DNA of 64,000 nucleotides from Sphingopyxis macrogoltabida (GTDB taxonomy: Bacteria > Pseudomonadota > Alphaproteobacteria > Sphingomonadales > Sphingomonadaceae): positions 4,157,001-4,221,000 of the forward strand of contig NZ_CP012700.1 in the NCBI RefSeq assembly GCF_001307295.1, in the 5' to 3' direction. Within the stretch, counting starts at the first letter, position 1. The number at the start of each line of letters is the position of its first letter. The notes under the pieces are model-generated. The model saw only the letters and a list, made by a program, of their open reading frames with translations, was not told the origin of the DNA and did no database searches. Made by a program: the position numbers and the translations under genes. Positions 56,832-64,000 of this stretch are shown piece by piece.

Positions 56832-58001
56832 ATGCAACGGCTCGCACCGCCACCCCGCGCCGCGATCAGTGATAGGGCGGCGATCGAAGTCGGCCTGTTT
56901 CTCACCGGCCTGGCCGGGGAGGCGGAGACGGCGGCGCGGCTCGGGATTTGCCCCGCCGAGCTGCGCGAACTGCTCGACAGTCTGGCGCTGTCGCGCTGCG
57001 CGATGGTCCCCGTCGGGGTCGGCGACAATCTCGATATCCGTTTCCTCGACATGGCGGGCGAGGCGTTCGATGCGCCGACCTTCGACGATAGCGTCGATCA
57101 CGCAAAGTCGCGGGCCGGGTCGCCCCGAACGTTCAGCCTGCCGGCCAACGCCATCGCTGCCGCCGAGCAGCCGCGCGCCGCCCCGGACGGCATCATCCTC
57201 CACGTCGGCCGCTGCGGCTCGACTCTCCTTTGCAACCTGCTCGCAAGCAACGGCGACTGGGCCGCGCTGCGCGAACCCGAATTTTTGAACGGCCTGTTCC
57301 TCGCCCGCGCCGCGACACGCGATCCGGCCGCGATCGATCGCATCGACACGCTGGCCGAGCAGCTGGCGGGCTGCCTCGCCCGCGCCGTGCGCCCACGCAA
57401 ATCGCTCGTGAAGCTCAGTTCGTGGACAACCCCGCTCGCCGCGCCGCTGCTGGCGCGCTTCCCCGGCACCCCGGTCATCGTCGTCGTCCGCGACCCTTGG
57501 CAAACGGTCGCCTCCTTCCTTGCCGAACCGCCGCATTGGTATGGCCCCGCCAGCGCGGAGCTCGCGGCAAACGAAAGGGCCGGCGCGGTCCGGTTCTTCG
57601 CCGAAGCCTGGCGAAGCACGGTCGCAGCCGCACGGTACCTGCCCGGCGAGCGCATCATGTTCGTCGATTATGAGGCTATCGTCGGCAACCCCGCCGCAAC
57701 CCTCGCCAAGCTCCGCCGTCATCTGGGCGACGAAGGCCCGCCGCCCGCCCCGGCGGCGCTGGAAGCGACGCTGGCGTCCTATTCCAAAGCAGCATCGACC
57801 GAGCCGTTCGACCCGTCGGGAAAGCACCGGCGCGCGGTTCTGCCCCCCGATCTCGCCGATATCGTCACCGCGGTCACTGCCGGCGAATGGTCTGGCTGTC
57901 GGCGCCGCGAAGCCGGCAAGGCGTTCGTCGAAGAAATGGCGCGCTCGGCCGCTTCCTCAAGCCGACGCCGATCCGGCGAAGAAGGCTCGCATTGGCAGTA
58001 A
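56832..58001 (+). CDS. Sulfotransferase-like protein in the RiPP operon
   Basis: 389 residues, starting two bases after the dioxygenase stop. The N-terminal ~115 residues are a separate domain with no recognised family, possibly a peptide-binding helix bundle (LSDRAAIEVGLFLTGLAGEAE region). From ~120 the sulfotransferase fold begins: the PAPS 5'-phosphate loop G126-R-C-G-S-T-L-L-C-N135 and the 3'-phosphate motif VVVRDPWQTVASF (R220, D221). The C-terminal tail is Ser/Arg-rich. It could transfer sulfate to Tyr or a hydroxylated residue; related folds also occur in non-sulfating proteins. Confidence 0.75.
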   Translation: MQRLAPPPRAAISDRAAIEVGLFLTGLAGEAETAARLGICPAELRELLDSLALSRCAMVPVGVGDNLDIRFLDMAGEAFDAPTFDDSVDHAKSRAGSPRTFSLPANAIAAAEQPRAAPDGIILHVGRCGSTLLCNLLASNGDWAALREPEFLNGLFLARAATRDPAAIDRIDTLAEQLAGCLARAVRPRKSLVKLSSWTTPLAAPLLARFPGTPVIVVVRDPWQTVASFLAEPPHWYGPASAELAANERAGAVRFFAEAWRSTVAAARYLPGERIMFVDYEAIVGNPAATLAKLRRHLGDEGPPPAPAALEATLASYSKAASTEPFDPSGKHRRAVLPPDLADIVTAVTAGEWSGCRRREAGKAFVEEMARSAASSSRRRSGEEGSHWQ

Positions 58002-58043
58002 AGATATCGACGGCTGCGAAGATAGACGCCGTTCCCCAGGCCC

Positions 58044-59405
58044 TTACATCGGAGAATGGTCGGCGGCGAGGTTGCCTTCCCCCTGCCGCGAGCGATAGCT
58101 TGTGGCGTCTGTCGTGAAGTGCGCCTTGCCATAGCCGGCAAGCTGTTTTTCGATTTTGGCGACCAGTCGTCGGTCGGCAATGTTGCGTAATCCCGGCAGC
58201 CGCGATGCCAGAGCGAAGAGCCCGATGCGCGCCGCCACGAAAGCCCCGGCAGCGCCGGCCACGATCAGGTCGCCGACGCCGATATCGACGCCGATCGCTG
58301 CGGCCTTCGCCCGGTCACCGCCCATGAAGCTCCGCAGGAAAAAGAGCTTCGCCATCGCCCGCTCGAAGAAGGCATGCACCGTTTCGGCGAAGCTATCGCT
58401 CGCCCGGAGGTCCGCGGCCATCGTCGCGCGCAGAAGCTCGCCGCAAATATTGTCGTCATAGTCCTGGCGCAGCGTCGCGGCACGGGTCGACATCAAATCG
58501 ACGATGCCCTGAGGGGTATCGGCAAGCAGTTCTTCGGGAAGGCCGAGCAGGAAGCAGCGATAGCGGGCAAGCTCGACGCGCGCGCGCTCTTCGCGGGTAA
58601 ATTCGGTGCGCCCCTCGGCAATCATCTTGTACGACAGCAGGAAAATGGGGATCAGTCCGGCGGGCATCTGGTCGACCTGCGGGATCGGGAAGCCGTAGAC
58701 GCGTTGGTCCCAGTCCCCGGGGCGCCGCAAGATGTTCGCCCGCACCATCGAATGCATCAGACGCACCATCGCGGCCGCCTTGAACCCCGGCCCGAAGCGC
58801 TCCAGCGCGCCCGGAAGCACCGATGTCGAGAAGAAGGTCGCCGTCTCCTTGACCCGCCGACCGGCGGTCTCGCTCGACAATGTGTTGGTGATTGCCATCG
58901 GCAGCGCCGAATATTTGTTCATGAACGTCGCAATGAAGGCGCCGCGAATGATGAAGGGCCCGAAATTGGCGGCGGAGTTCCGGTCAATCCGCGCACCCTC
59001 CTCCACCAGTGCCATGTCGACCCAGTCGGGTTTGCGCTCCATGTCGGCGATAAAGGCCGCGAGTTCGGGCGGTGCCCCGGCCACGCTTTCGATGCCGCTG
59101 TCGCAAGCCAGGACGAGCATGTCGACGAGCGCGCGAAAGCCATATTGGCGCATCAGCGCGGCATAGGCGTCGGCAACCAGGTCGCCCATCATCGAATAGG
59201 CACGGATCACCTCGACGCGCTCGCGATTCGACAGGATGGCCCGGCGCTGCTTCTCGGTCCCGTCGCCAAGCTGGGTGACGTCGCCCGGCTGGTCGGCGAA
59301 GCGCTCCGGCACGACGGTAAAATCGAAGGAGCCGTACATGCCGGGATTCGCGGCTTTCTGCGATTCCACTTTTGCCCAGAGGCTTTCCGTCGCAAGCTCG
59401 CTCAT
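58044..59405 (-). CDS. MpaB-family oxygenase (DUF2236)
   Basis: 453 residues from the ATG at 59405, chosen because GGAAGGA lies about nine bases before it. The helical MpaB/latex-clearing (Lcp-like) fold is indicated by the histidine-containing stretch VRLMHSMVRANILRRPGDWDQRVYGFPIPQVDQ, with a Gly/Ala-rich hydrophobic segment near the C-terminus. Family members are heme- or metal-dependent oxygenases; the substrate here is unknown. It is convergent with the RiPP operon and divergent from a TetR gene that probably controls it. Confidence 0.82.
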   Translation of the reverse strand: MSELATESLWAKVESQKAANPGMYGSFDFTVVPERFADQPGDVTQLGDGTEKQRRAILSNRERVEVIRAYSMMGDLVADAYAALMRQYGFRALVDMLVLACDSGIESVAGAPPELAAFIADMERKPDWVDMALVEEGARIDRNSAANFGPFIIRGAFIATFMNKYSALPMAITNTLSSETAGRRVKETATFFSTSVLPGALERFGPGFKAAAMVRLMHSMVRANILRRPGDWDQRVYGFPIPQVDQMPAGLIPIFLLSYKMIAEGRTEFTREERARVELARYRCFLLGLPEELLADTPQGIVDLMSTRAATLRQDYDDNICGELLRATMAADLRASDSFAETVHAFFERAMAKLFFLRSFMGGDRAKAAAIGVDIGVGDLIVAGAAGAFVAARIGLFALASRLPGLRNIADRRLVAKIEKQLAGYGKAHFTTDATSYRSRQGEGNLAADHSPM

Positions 59406-59434
59406 CGGGATTCGTCCTTCCATTCGGTTCCCGG

Positions 59435-59448
59435 ATGATATGTATCAT
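59435..59448. promoter_or_regulatory. TetR-type operator ATGATA-TG-TATCAT
   Basis: Perfect 6-base arms with a 2-base centre in the 70-base gap between the divergent oxygenase and TetR genes. Its place between the two starts suggests it is the regulator's own operator controlling both. Confidence 0.55.
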
Positions 59449-59475
59449 TTGATAGAAATTCAAGCAGGTTCAGCA

Positions 59476-60162
59476 ATGCCGCCCTCGAACGGAAAAAATG
59501 CCCAGAAAACTGTGCCCCTACGTTCGACCGACGGTGGCTATCGCAAGGGCGAGGAAACGCGGGTGCGCATTCTGAACGCGGCGCTCGCGGCGTTCGGCAG
59601 CAAGGGATTTGCGGCCGTGACGACGCGCCAGATTGCCGAATCGGCCGGTACCAACCTGCCCGGACTCACCTATTATTTCGGCAACAAACAAGGGCTCTAT
59701 CTCGCCTGCGCGCATGAAATCGTTGCCTCTTTCCGGCGCGGCATCGGCGCCGTGGGAGAGGCGGCGGGCGGCGCCTTGGCGCGGCCATTGGCGCGTGAGG
59801 ACGCGGCAGGGCATCTCAAACAACTCTTCGCGGCGCTCGCGCATTTCCTCTTGTCGGAAGCGGGAGCCGAGGACCGCGCGATGTTCGTCCAGCGCGAAAT
59901 GACCAGCCCCGGGCCGGCGTTCGAAATCCTCTACGCCGAGCTCTGGCAGCCGGGCATCGAACTCGCGGCGGCCCTTTTGGAGCGCGCGGCGGGAGGGCGC
60001 CTCTCGACCACCGACAGCAGGGTTCGCGCCGTGATGATGATTGCCAGCCTGACCGGTTTCCGCTCGGGACAGCGCGTCGTTGCCCGGACCGCGGGCGACG
60101 ATGATCACGTCGCGCAAATCACGGCCGCTCTCAACGAGCAGATCGACGCATTCTGCCATTAG
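59476..60162 (+). CDS. TetR-family regulator (CecR/YbiH-like)
   Basis: 228 residues from the ATG at 59476; the frame is open further upstream, where it only overlaps the divergent oxygenase. The N-terminal HTH (ETRVRILNAALAAFGSKGFAAVTTRQIAESAGTNLPGLTYYFGNKQGLYLAC, residues ~22-75) is typical, and the ligand domain (FVQREMTSPGPAFEILY) matches the CecR type with DUF1956. It probably represses the divergent oxygenase gene. Its 3' end abuts a decayed hlyD fragment. Confidence 0.86.
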   Translation: MPPSNGKNAQKTVPLRSTDGGYRKGEETRVRILNAALAAFGSKGFAAVTTRQIAESAGTNLPGLTYYFGNKQGLYLACAHEIVASFRRGIGAVGEAAGGALARPLAREDAAGHLKQLFAALAHFLLSEAGAEDRAMFVQREMTSPGPAFEILYAELWQPGIELAAALLERAAGGRLSTTDSRVRAVMMIASLTGFRSGQRVVARTAGDDDHVAQITAALNEQIDAFCH

Positions 60163-60665
60163 AACAGCGATTGGTGAGACGCCTGGGCGGCAAAATTCGA
60201 GCCCCCAAACTGTTCCTGGTTCGAGCGCATCTGATGGGCATAGCCGTTGATCTGCTCCGCATGCTGGCGCATCCGCTGGCCGAGCACCCCGCGCTCGGTC
60301 TGGAGCGAGCCCCGCCGCGCTTCGAACAACCGGCGCTGACCGCGCAAGGCCTCTGCAGCGAGCACGCGATCGGCGGGCGCAAAGGACGCGAACTCGGCGG
60401 GCTCGGCAACCCGCGGCAAGCCGTTCTGCTCGGCGACCAGCCGCGCGCGCTGCGCCAGCAGCGCGACGACCTCGCCGGTCATGCCGCGTTCGGTGGCGAT
60501 CAGTTCGGAGGCCGATATCTTGAGCAGCGGTTCGCCTTTGGTGACCGACTGTCCCTCGACGACATGCAGTGCGGTGACGACACCGCCGTCACGGTGCTGG
60601 ACCGCCTGGCGGTTGCCCGACACGGCGACAAAGCCTTGCGCCGATGCCGCGGCGTCGAGCGGCGA
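60163..60665 (-). pseudogene. HlyD-family membrane fusion protein remnant
   Basis: Type I secretion adaptors link an ABC exporter to TolC. Here only an internal ~150 residues remain: SPLDAAASAQGFVAVSGNRQ (beta-strand/lipoyl start), HRDGGVVTALHVVEGQSVTKGEPLLKI and the coiled-coil stretch LFEARRGSLQTERGVLGQRM ending near HQMRSNQEQ. The N-terminal membrane helix is missing at the 60665 junction, and the C-terminal half is missing before 60163. There is no start codon within the homologous part, so I take it as broken. Confidence 0.8.
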
Positions 60666-62280
60666 TTTTACCCGGCTCGACGGCGACGGCGTCGTCAATT
60701 TCGACTTCGACGCCGCATCGGTGACCCCTGCACGCCTCGCCTTCCTGCAGGCGGCGTTCAGCGGCGGCCCCGACACCAATTTGAACGACCGGGTGATGAA
60801 CCAGTCGGTCGCCTCGGGGCTGGTCGACAAGAATTGGGGCGTTTCGAGCACCGCCTCGCTCGACCTTGCCGGAGGATCCACGCTGCGACTGATCAACAGC
60901 TATCGCAAATGGACCAACGACCAGCTCGACGGCGACATCGTCTTCCTCCCCGTCCCGCTCGCGACGCGGCGCAGCCTGTTCGATTCGGGCAGCCAGAACC
61001 ACGAGCTGCAGTTCATCTCGCCCGAACGCGAATGGCTCGGCGGCCATTTCGATATGGTCGCGGGGCTCTATTATTTCGAAGAGAAATTCGCGCTAGGCGA
61101 ACAGCTCAACATGGACACGCAATATTGCAACGTCCTCGTCCCCGCCGGCCCCGGCCGCACCGCCTGCGCCGCCTATTATGCGAGCACCGGCGGCGTCGCG
61201 GCGACCGATCAGGACGTGTATCAGAAGGTTCGCAGCATCGCCGCCTATGCACAGGGCAATGTCTATATCTCCGACGCGCTGACGCTGACGCTCGGCGGCC
61301 GCTGGACCAACGACCGCAAGCGCGGCAGCTATTCGCAGGTTTCGAGCCCCTTCACCCAGACGATCCGTGCGCCCGAGGTGCTGACCTATCCGGGTCTTTC
61401 GGAAAGCCGCTTCACCTATCGCGTCAGCCTCAACTACAAGCCAGCCGATGACGTGATGCTCTTCGCCACCCATTCGACCGGCTACAAGTCGGGCGGCTAT
61501 AATTCGGGCGGCGGCGTGCCGTCGCTCTCGACCTTCGACCCGCAGGGCAATCTGATCTCGACGCGGCGCGTGTTCGACCGCGAGACGGTGAAGAATTACG
61601 AACTCGGCGTCAAATCGAGCTGGCTCGACCGCGCCCTGACCGCCAACCTCACCCTCTATCGCATGGACATTGCGGGCTTCCAGGATCGCGCCTTCGACGG
61701 GGTCAGCTTCGTCGTCCGCAACGCCGGCAACCTCCGCCAGCAGGGTTTCGAGCTCGATCTCGTGCTCGCACCGAGCGACCGCTTCTCGCTCTCGGGCTCG
61801 CTCGCCTATCTCGACTCCAAATTCACTGATTTTGCCAACGCTTCCGGCGTGCCCGGCATCGGCGGGAGGCAGGATCTGACCAGCAAACCGAACAGCTTCT
61901 CACCCGCCTGGCCCGGCAGCGTCGCGGTCGACTGGAACGGCGATATCGGATCGACCGGCCTCACCTGGGCCGCCAATGCGAACGTCGCCTTTGTGTCGGA
62001 CCAATATGTCGGCACGGTCAACGACGCCAATCCGCAATCGATTGCCGACGGCTATGCCGTTCTCGGAGCCCGTCTAGCACTGAACCGCCGCGATGACCGT
62101 TGGTCGCTCGCCGTCTTCGCGCGCAACCTCACCAACACCCACTATCGCCCGCTGGCTGTCTACCAGCCGCTCGGTGCCGTGCTCGGCCTGAATAACGGCG
62201 CCTTCCCCGGCAGCACGGCGAACCGCATCCAGGCCAACGAGCCGAGGACTTACGGAATCAGCGGAACCATCCGGTTCTGA
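60664..62280 (+). pseudogene. TonB-dependent receptor remnant lacking signal, plug and first strands
   Basis: The receptor-like frame begins abruptly near 60664 and runs to the end of the barrel at 62280, about 538 residues with TYGISGTIRF at the C-terminus. Long barrel stretches (NYKPADDVMLFATHSTGYKSGGYN, ELGVKSSWLDRALTANLTLYRMDIAGF) are intact, of the type used for large substrates. A full protein would need some 250-300 more residues at the N-terminus. The frame is open upstream only because it reads antisense through the hlyD fragment. Confidence 0.85.
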
Positions 62281-62393
62281 CAATAGCATGGCGACGGTGC
62301 ACGAACCGCTCCGCGGATTGGCGCTAGCCTCGATGTAAAGCGGTCCCGCGAGCGCCGCGCCTGATTGAACGCCGGCGGCCACAGGCAGACCCT

Positions 62394-62420
62394 TTCGACT
62401 CCTTTACCTGAGGAGTCGAA
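62394..62420 (+). promoter_or_regulatory. Hairpin covering the integrase ribosome site
   Basis: Perfect 10-base arms TTCGACTCCT (62394-62403) and AGGAGTCGAA (62411-62420) with a 7-base loop. The right arm contains AGGAG, the ribosome site of the integrase whose ATG is at 62423. The structure would hide that site in the mRNA; alternatively it is part of the element's terminal DNA. Confidence 0.65.
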
Positions 62421-62422
62421 CG

Positions 62423-63331
62423 ATGAACGAGCTTATCCAGATTGGCCCGATCAGCCCGCTACGCCAGCGGCTGATCGACGATATGACCATGCGCCGCTTC
62501 TCGAAGGAGACGCAGCGTAACTATCTGCGCGACGTCGGGCGGTTCGCGACCTGGCTCGGACGCTCGCCCCACACTGCGAGCGCCGAGGATATCCGGCAGT
62601 TCCAGATCGAGCAGCAGCAGGCAGGCGTCCCCGCGCCAACGATGAACAGCATCGTGGGCGCATTGCGGTTCTTCTTCACCCACACGCTCGATCGCCCCGA
62701 TCTCGCGCGCAAGCTGGTCCGCACCAGGCAGGTGCGCAAGATCCCGGTGGTGCTGACGATGGCCGAGGTGAAGCGGCTGCTCGATGCCACGCGCTCGCTC
62801 AAGCACCAGGCCGCGCTGTCGGTCGCCTATGGCGCGGGCTTGCGCGTTGCCGAGGTGTCGGCGCTGAAGGTGACCGATATCGACAGCAAGCGGATGCTGC
62901 TGCGGATCGAGCGCGGCAAGGGCGGCCGATACCGCAATGCCATGCTGCCCGAAGGCCTGCTCCTGCTCCTGCGCGACTGGTGGCGCGCTGGACGACAACA
63001 GGGCATCCTCGTTCCCGATGGCTGGCTTTTCCCCGGACAGAGCGCCGCGGCGCCGATCAGCACGCGCCAGCTCTACCGTGTCGTCGTCGAAGCCGCGGAG
63101 GCCGCCGATATCGACAAGCGCGTCGGACCGCATACGCTGCGCCACAGCTTCGCCACCCATCTGCTCGAGGACGGCGTCGATATCCGCGTCATCCAGGCGC
63201 TGCTCGGCCATGCCAAGCTAAACACCACCGCCTTCTATACGCAGGTCGCAACGAAGACCGTTCGGTCGATCGTCAGCCCGCTCGACAGGCTCGCGCTCGC
63301 ATCGCCGAGCGGGGAGGTTCCTGACGGCTAA
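62423..63331 (+). CDS. Tyrosine recombinase associated with an IS91-type element
   Basis: 302 residues. An N-terminal SAM-like domain (FSKETQRNYLRDVGRFATWLGR) precedes a catalytic domain with the conserved Arg in YGAGLRVAEVSAL, the HxxR box HTLRHSFATHLLEDG, the following His in LLGHAKLNTTAFY and the nucleophile Tyr in that segment. Such integrases accompany IS91-family transposases as accessory recombinases. The transposase starts six bases after its stop. Confidence 0.88.
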   Translation: MNELIQIGPISPLRQRLIDDMTMRRFSKETQRNYLRDVGRFATWLGRSPHTASAEDIRQFQIEQQQAGVPAPTMNSIVGALRFFFTHTLDRPDLARKLVRTRQVRKIPVVLTMAEVKRLLDATRSLKHQAALSVAYGAGLRVAEVSALKVTDIDSKRMLLRIERGKGGRYRNAMLPEGLLLLLRDWWRAGRQQGILVPDGWLFPGQSAAAPISTRQLYRVVVEAAEAADIDKRVGPHTLRHSFATHLLEDGVDIRVIQALLGHAKLNTTAFYTQVATKTVRSIVSPLDRLALASPSGEVPDG

Positions 63332-63336
63332 GGTCC

Positions 63337-64000
63337 GTGCGCGCCTCACTCGAGGTTGCCGACATCTTCCGTGCCGCAGGGCCTGCCTATCGCACCGGCC
63401 ATGCCGGCCACCTCAGCCTGCATCAGCTCAAGATCATGTCAGCGATCGAGCATTGCCGCACCGCCGCGCTCGGCGGACATGTCGAAGCCTGTACCGACTG
63501 CGGCCACTGGCGGATCGCGTACAACAGCTGCCGCAACCGGCACTGCCCGAGGTGCCAGGGCGCCGCCGCCCGCACATGGCTCGAAGCGCGCGAGGCCGAT
63601 CTCCTCCCGGTCGGCTATTTCCACGTCGTGTTCACCCTGCCTGCCGAGGTCGCCGCTATCGCCTATTACAACAAGGCGCTGGTCTATGACCTGCTGTTCA
63701 AGGCCGCGGCCGATACGATGCTGACCATCGCCGCTGATCCCAAGCACCTCGGCGCCCGGATCGGCATCACCGCTGTACTTCACACATGGGGCTCGGCGCT
63801 CACCCATCATCCGCACATCCACATGATCGTGCCGGGCGGCGGCATCTCGCGCGATGGAACGCGCTGGATATCCGCACGCCCCGCCTTCCTGCTGCCGGTC
63901 CGCGTCCTTGGGGCCCTGTTCCGACGCCTGTTCCTCACCCGGCTGCGCGCGCTGCACGACGCCGGCAAGCTCGCCTTCTTTGGCAGCCTCACGCATCTCG
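63337..64000 (+). CDS. IS91-family HUH transposase (partial, runs off the window)
   Basis: At least 221 residues from a GTG at 63337, cut by the window end. The N-terminal zinc-binding region (HCRTAALGGHVEACTDCGHWRIAYNSCRNRHCPRCQG) and the HUH motif in HHPHIHMIVPGGG identify a rolling-circle Y2 transposase of the IS91/IS801 group. The catalytic Tyr pair would lie beyond base 64000. It would mobilise this element by rolling circle and can carry flanking DNA along. Confidence 0.9.
   Translation, partial: MRASLEVADIFRAAGPAYRTGHAGHLSLHQLKIMSAIEHCRTAALGGHVEACTDCGHWRIAYNSCRNRHCPRCQGAAARTWLEAREADLLPVGYFHVVFTLPAEVAAIAYYNKALVYDLLFKAAADTMLTIAADPKHLGARIGITAVLHTWGSALTHHPHIHMIVPGGGISRDGTRWISARPAFLLPVRVLGALFRRLFLTRLRALHDAGKLAFFGSLTHL

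Larger units (their letters stand above)
62423..64000 (+). mobile_element. IS91-type insertion element with integrase, left portion
   Basis: Comprises the tyrosine recombinase and the start of the HUH transposase in one operon. The left boundary is not defined; the 142 bases before the integrase (62281-62422) contain the hairpin at 62394. The right end is outside the window. No terminal inverted repeats are expected for this group. Confidence 0.75.

Noticed and set aside
60159..60896. An intact 245-codon HlyD gene
   Set aside because: Only the middle ~150 codons match HlyD; the first ~77 codons read antisense through the TonB-receptor remnant and the last ~15 are unrelated.
1..64000. tRNA, rRNA or known riboswitch genes
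   Set aside because: I looked in the gene gaps and saw no cloverleaf, rRNA or recognised riboswitch core; short ncRNAs cannot be excluded by eye.

Overview
The window is high-GC DNA from an alphaproteobacterium, most likely a sphingomonad (Sphingopyxis or Novosphingobium type). The grounds are the flagellar gene order, two long TonB-dependent receptor genes (one of them broken), an enolase-superfamily mannonate dehydratase of the Novosphingobium type, and CehA/McbA and CocE-type exported hydrolases. The genus is an inference.

Bases 1-24961 hold most of a polar-type flagellar regulon. On the + strand are fliJ(end)-fliK-L-M-N-O-P-Q-R-flhB, then fliD-fliS. On the - strand are a sigma-54 activator of the FlbD/FleQ type, motAB, and the rod/hook operon flgBCDEFGHIJKL. 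On the + strand again are flgA, flgM, a flgN-like gene, a lytic transglycosylase, flhA and fliA. The promoters form a readable hierarchy. Three exact sigma-54 sites (TGGCACG-N4-TTGC) precede flgB, flgA and the transglycosylase. Three FliA (sigma-28) type sites (TNAA-N15-KCCGTTAA) precede fliD, motA and flgM. GTCA-N6-TGAC palindromes upstream of the sigma-54 sites are candidate activator boxes. Several parts are pared down or atypical: FlgD has one domain, FlgH has no lipobox Cys, FliM has no EIDALL motif, and FlgJ has no muramidase domain.

Bases 24998-26898 hold a four-gene - strand operon: a LuxR-type HTH protein with a C-terminal membrane anchor, two small unknown proteins and a MarR-like regulator. 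Bases 27024-35474 look like a compact locus for a uronic-acid polysaccharide, possibly a glucuronan. It contains manD-DUF4861-gntR, a divergent GH105 hydrolase, a TonB receptor and an alginate-lyase-superfamily enzyme. It has a GntR-like palindrome and a separate pair of LacI-like operators.

Bases 35484-53692 are mixed. They hold a double-PilZ protein, an Fe-dependent alcohol dehydrogenase, a giant autotransporter with ~250-residue macro-repeats, a 7TM-DISM histidine kinase with a NarL-type regulator, a nitrobindin-like protein, and three exported hydrolases.

Bases 54029-58001 are the most interesting region: a four-gene RiPP-like operon. A small Cys-free precursor carries four exact heptad repeats around Tyr/His-X-Gln. 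It is followed by a radical SAM/SPASM maturase, a JmjC/ribosomal-oxygenase-like dioxygenase and a sulfotransferase-like protein. It resembles three-residue cyclophane (triceptide) systems, with an unusual set of tailoring enzymes.

Bases 58044-64000 hold an MpaB-family oxygenase with a divergent TetR regulator, a scar where a HlyD remnant abuts a TonB-receptor remnant, and the start of an IS91-type element (tyrosine integrase plus HUH transposase) running off the window.
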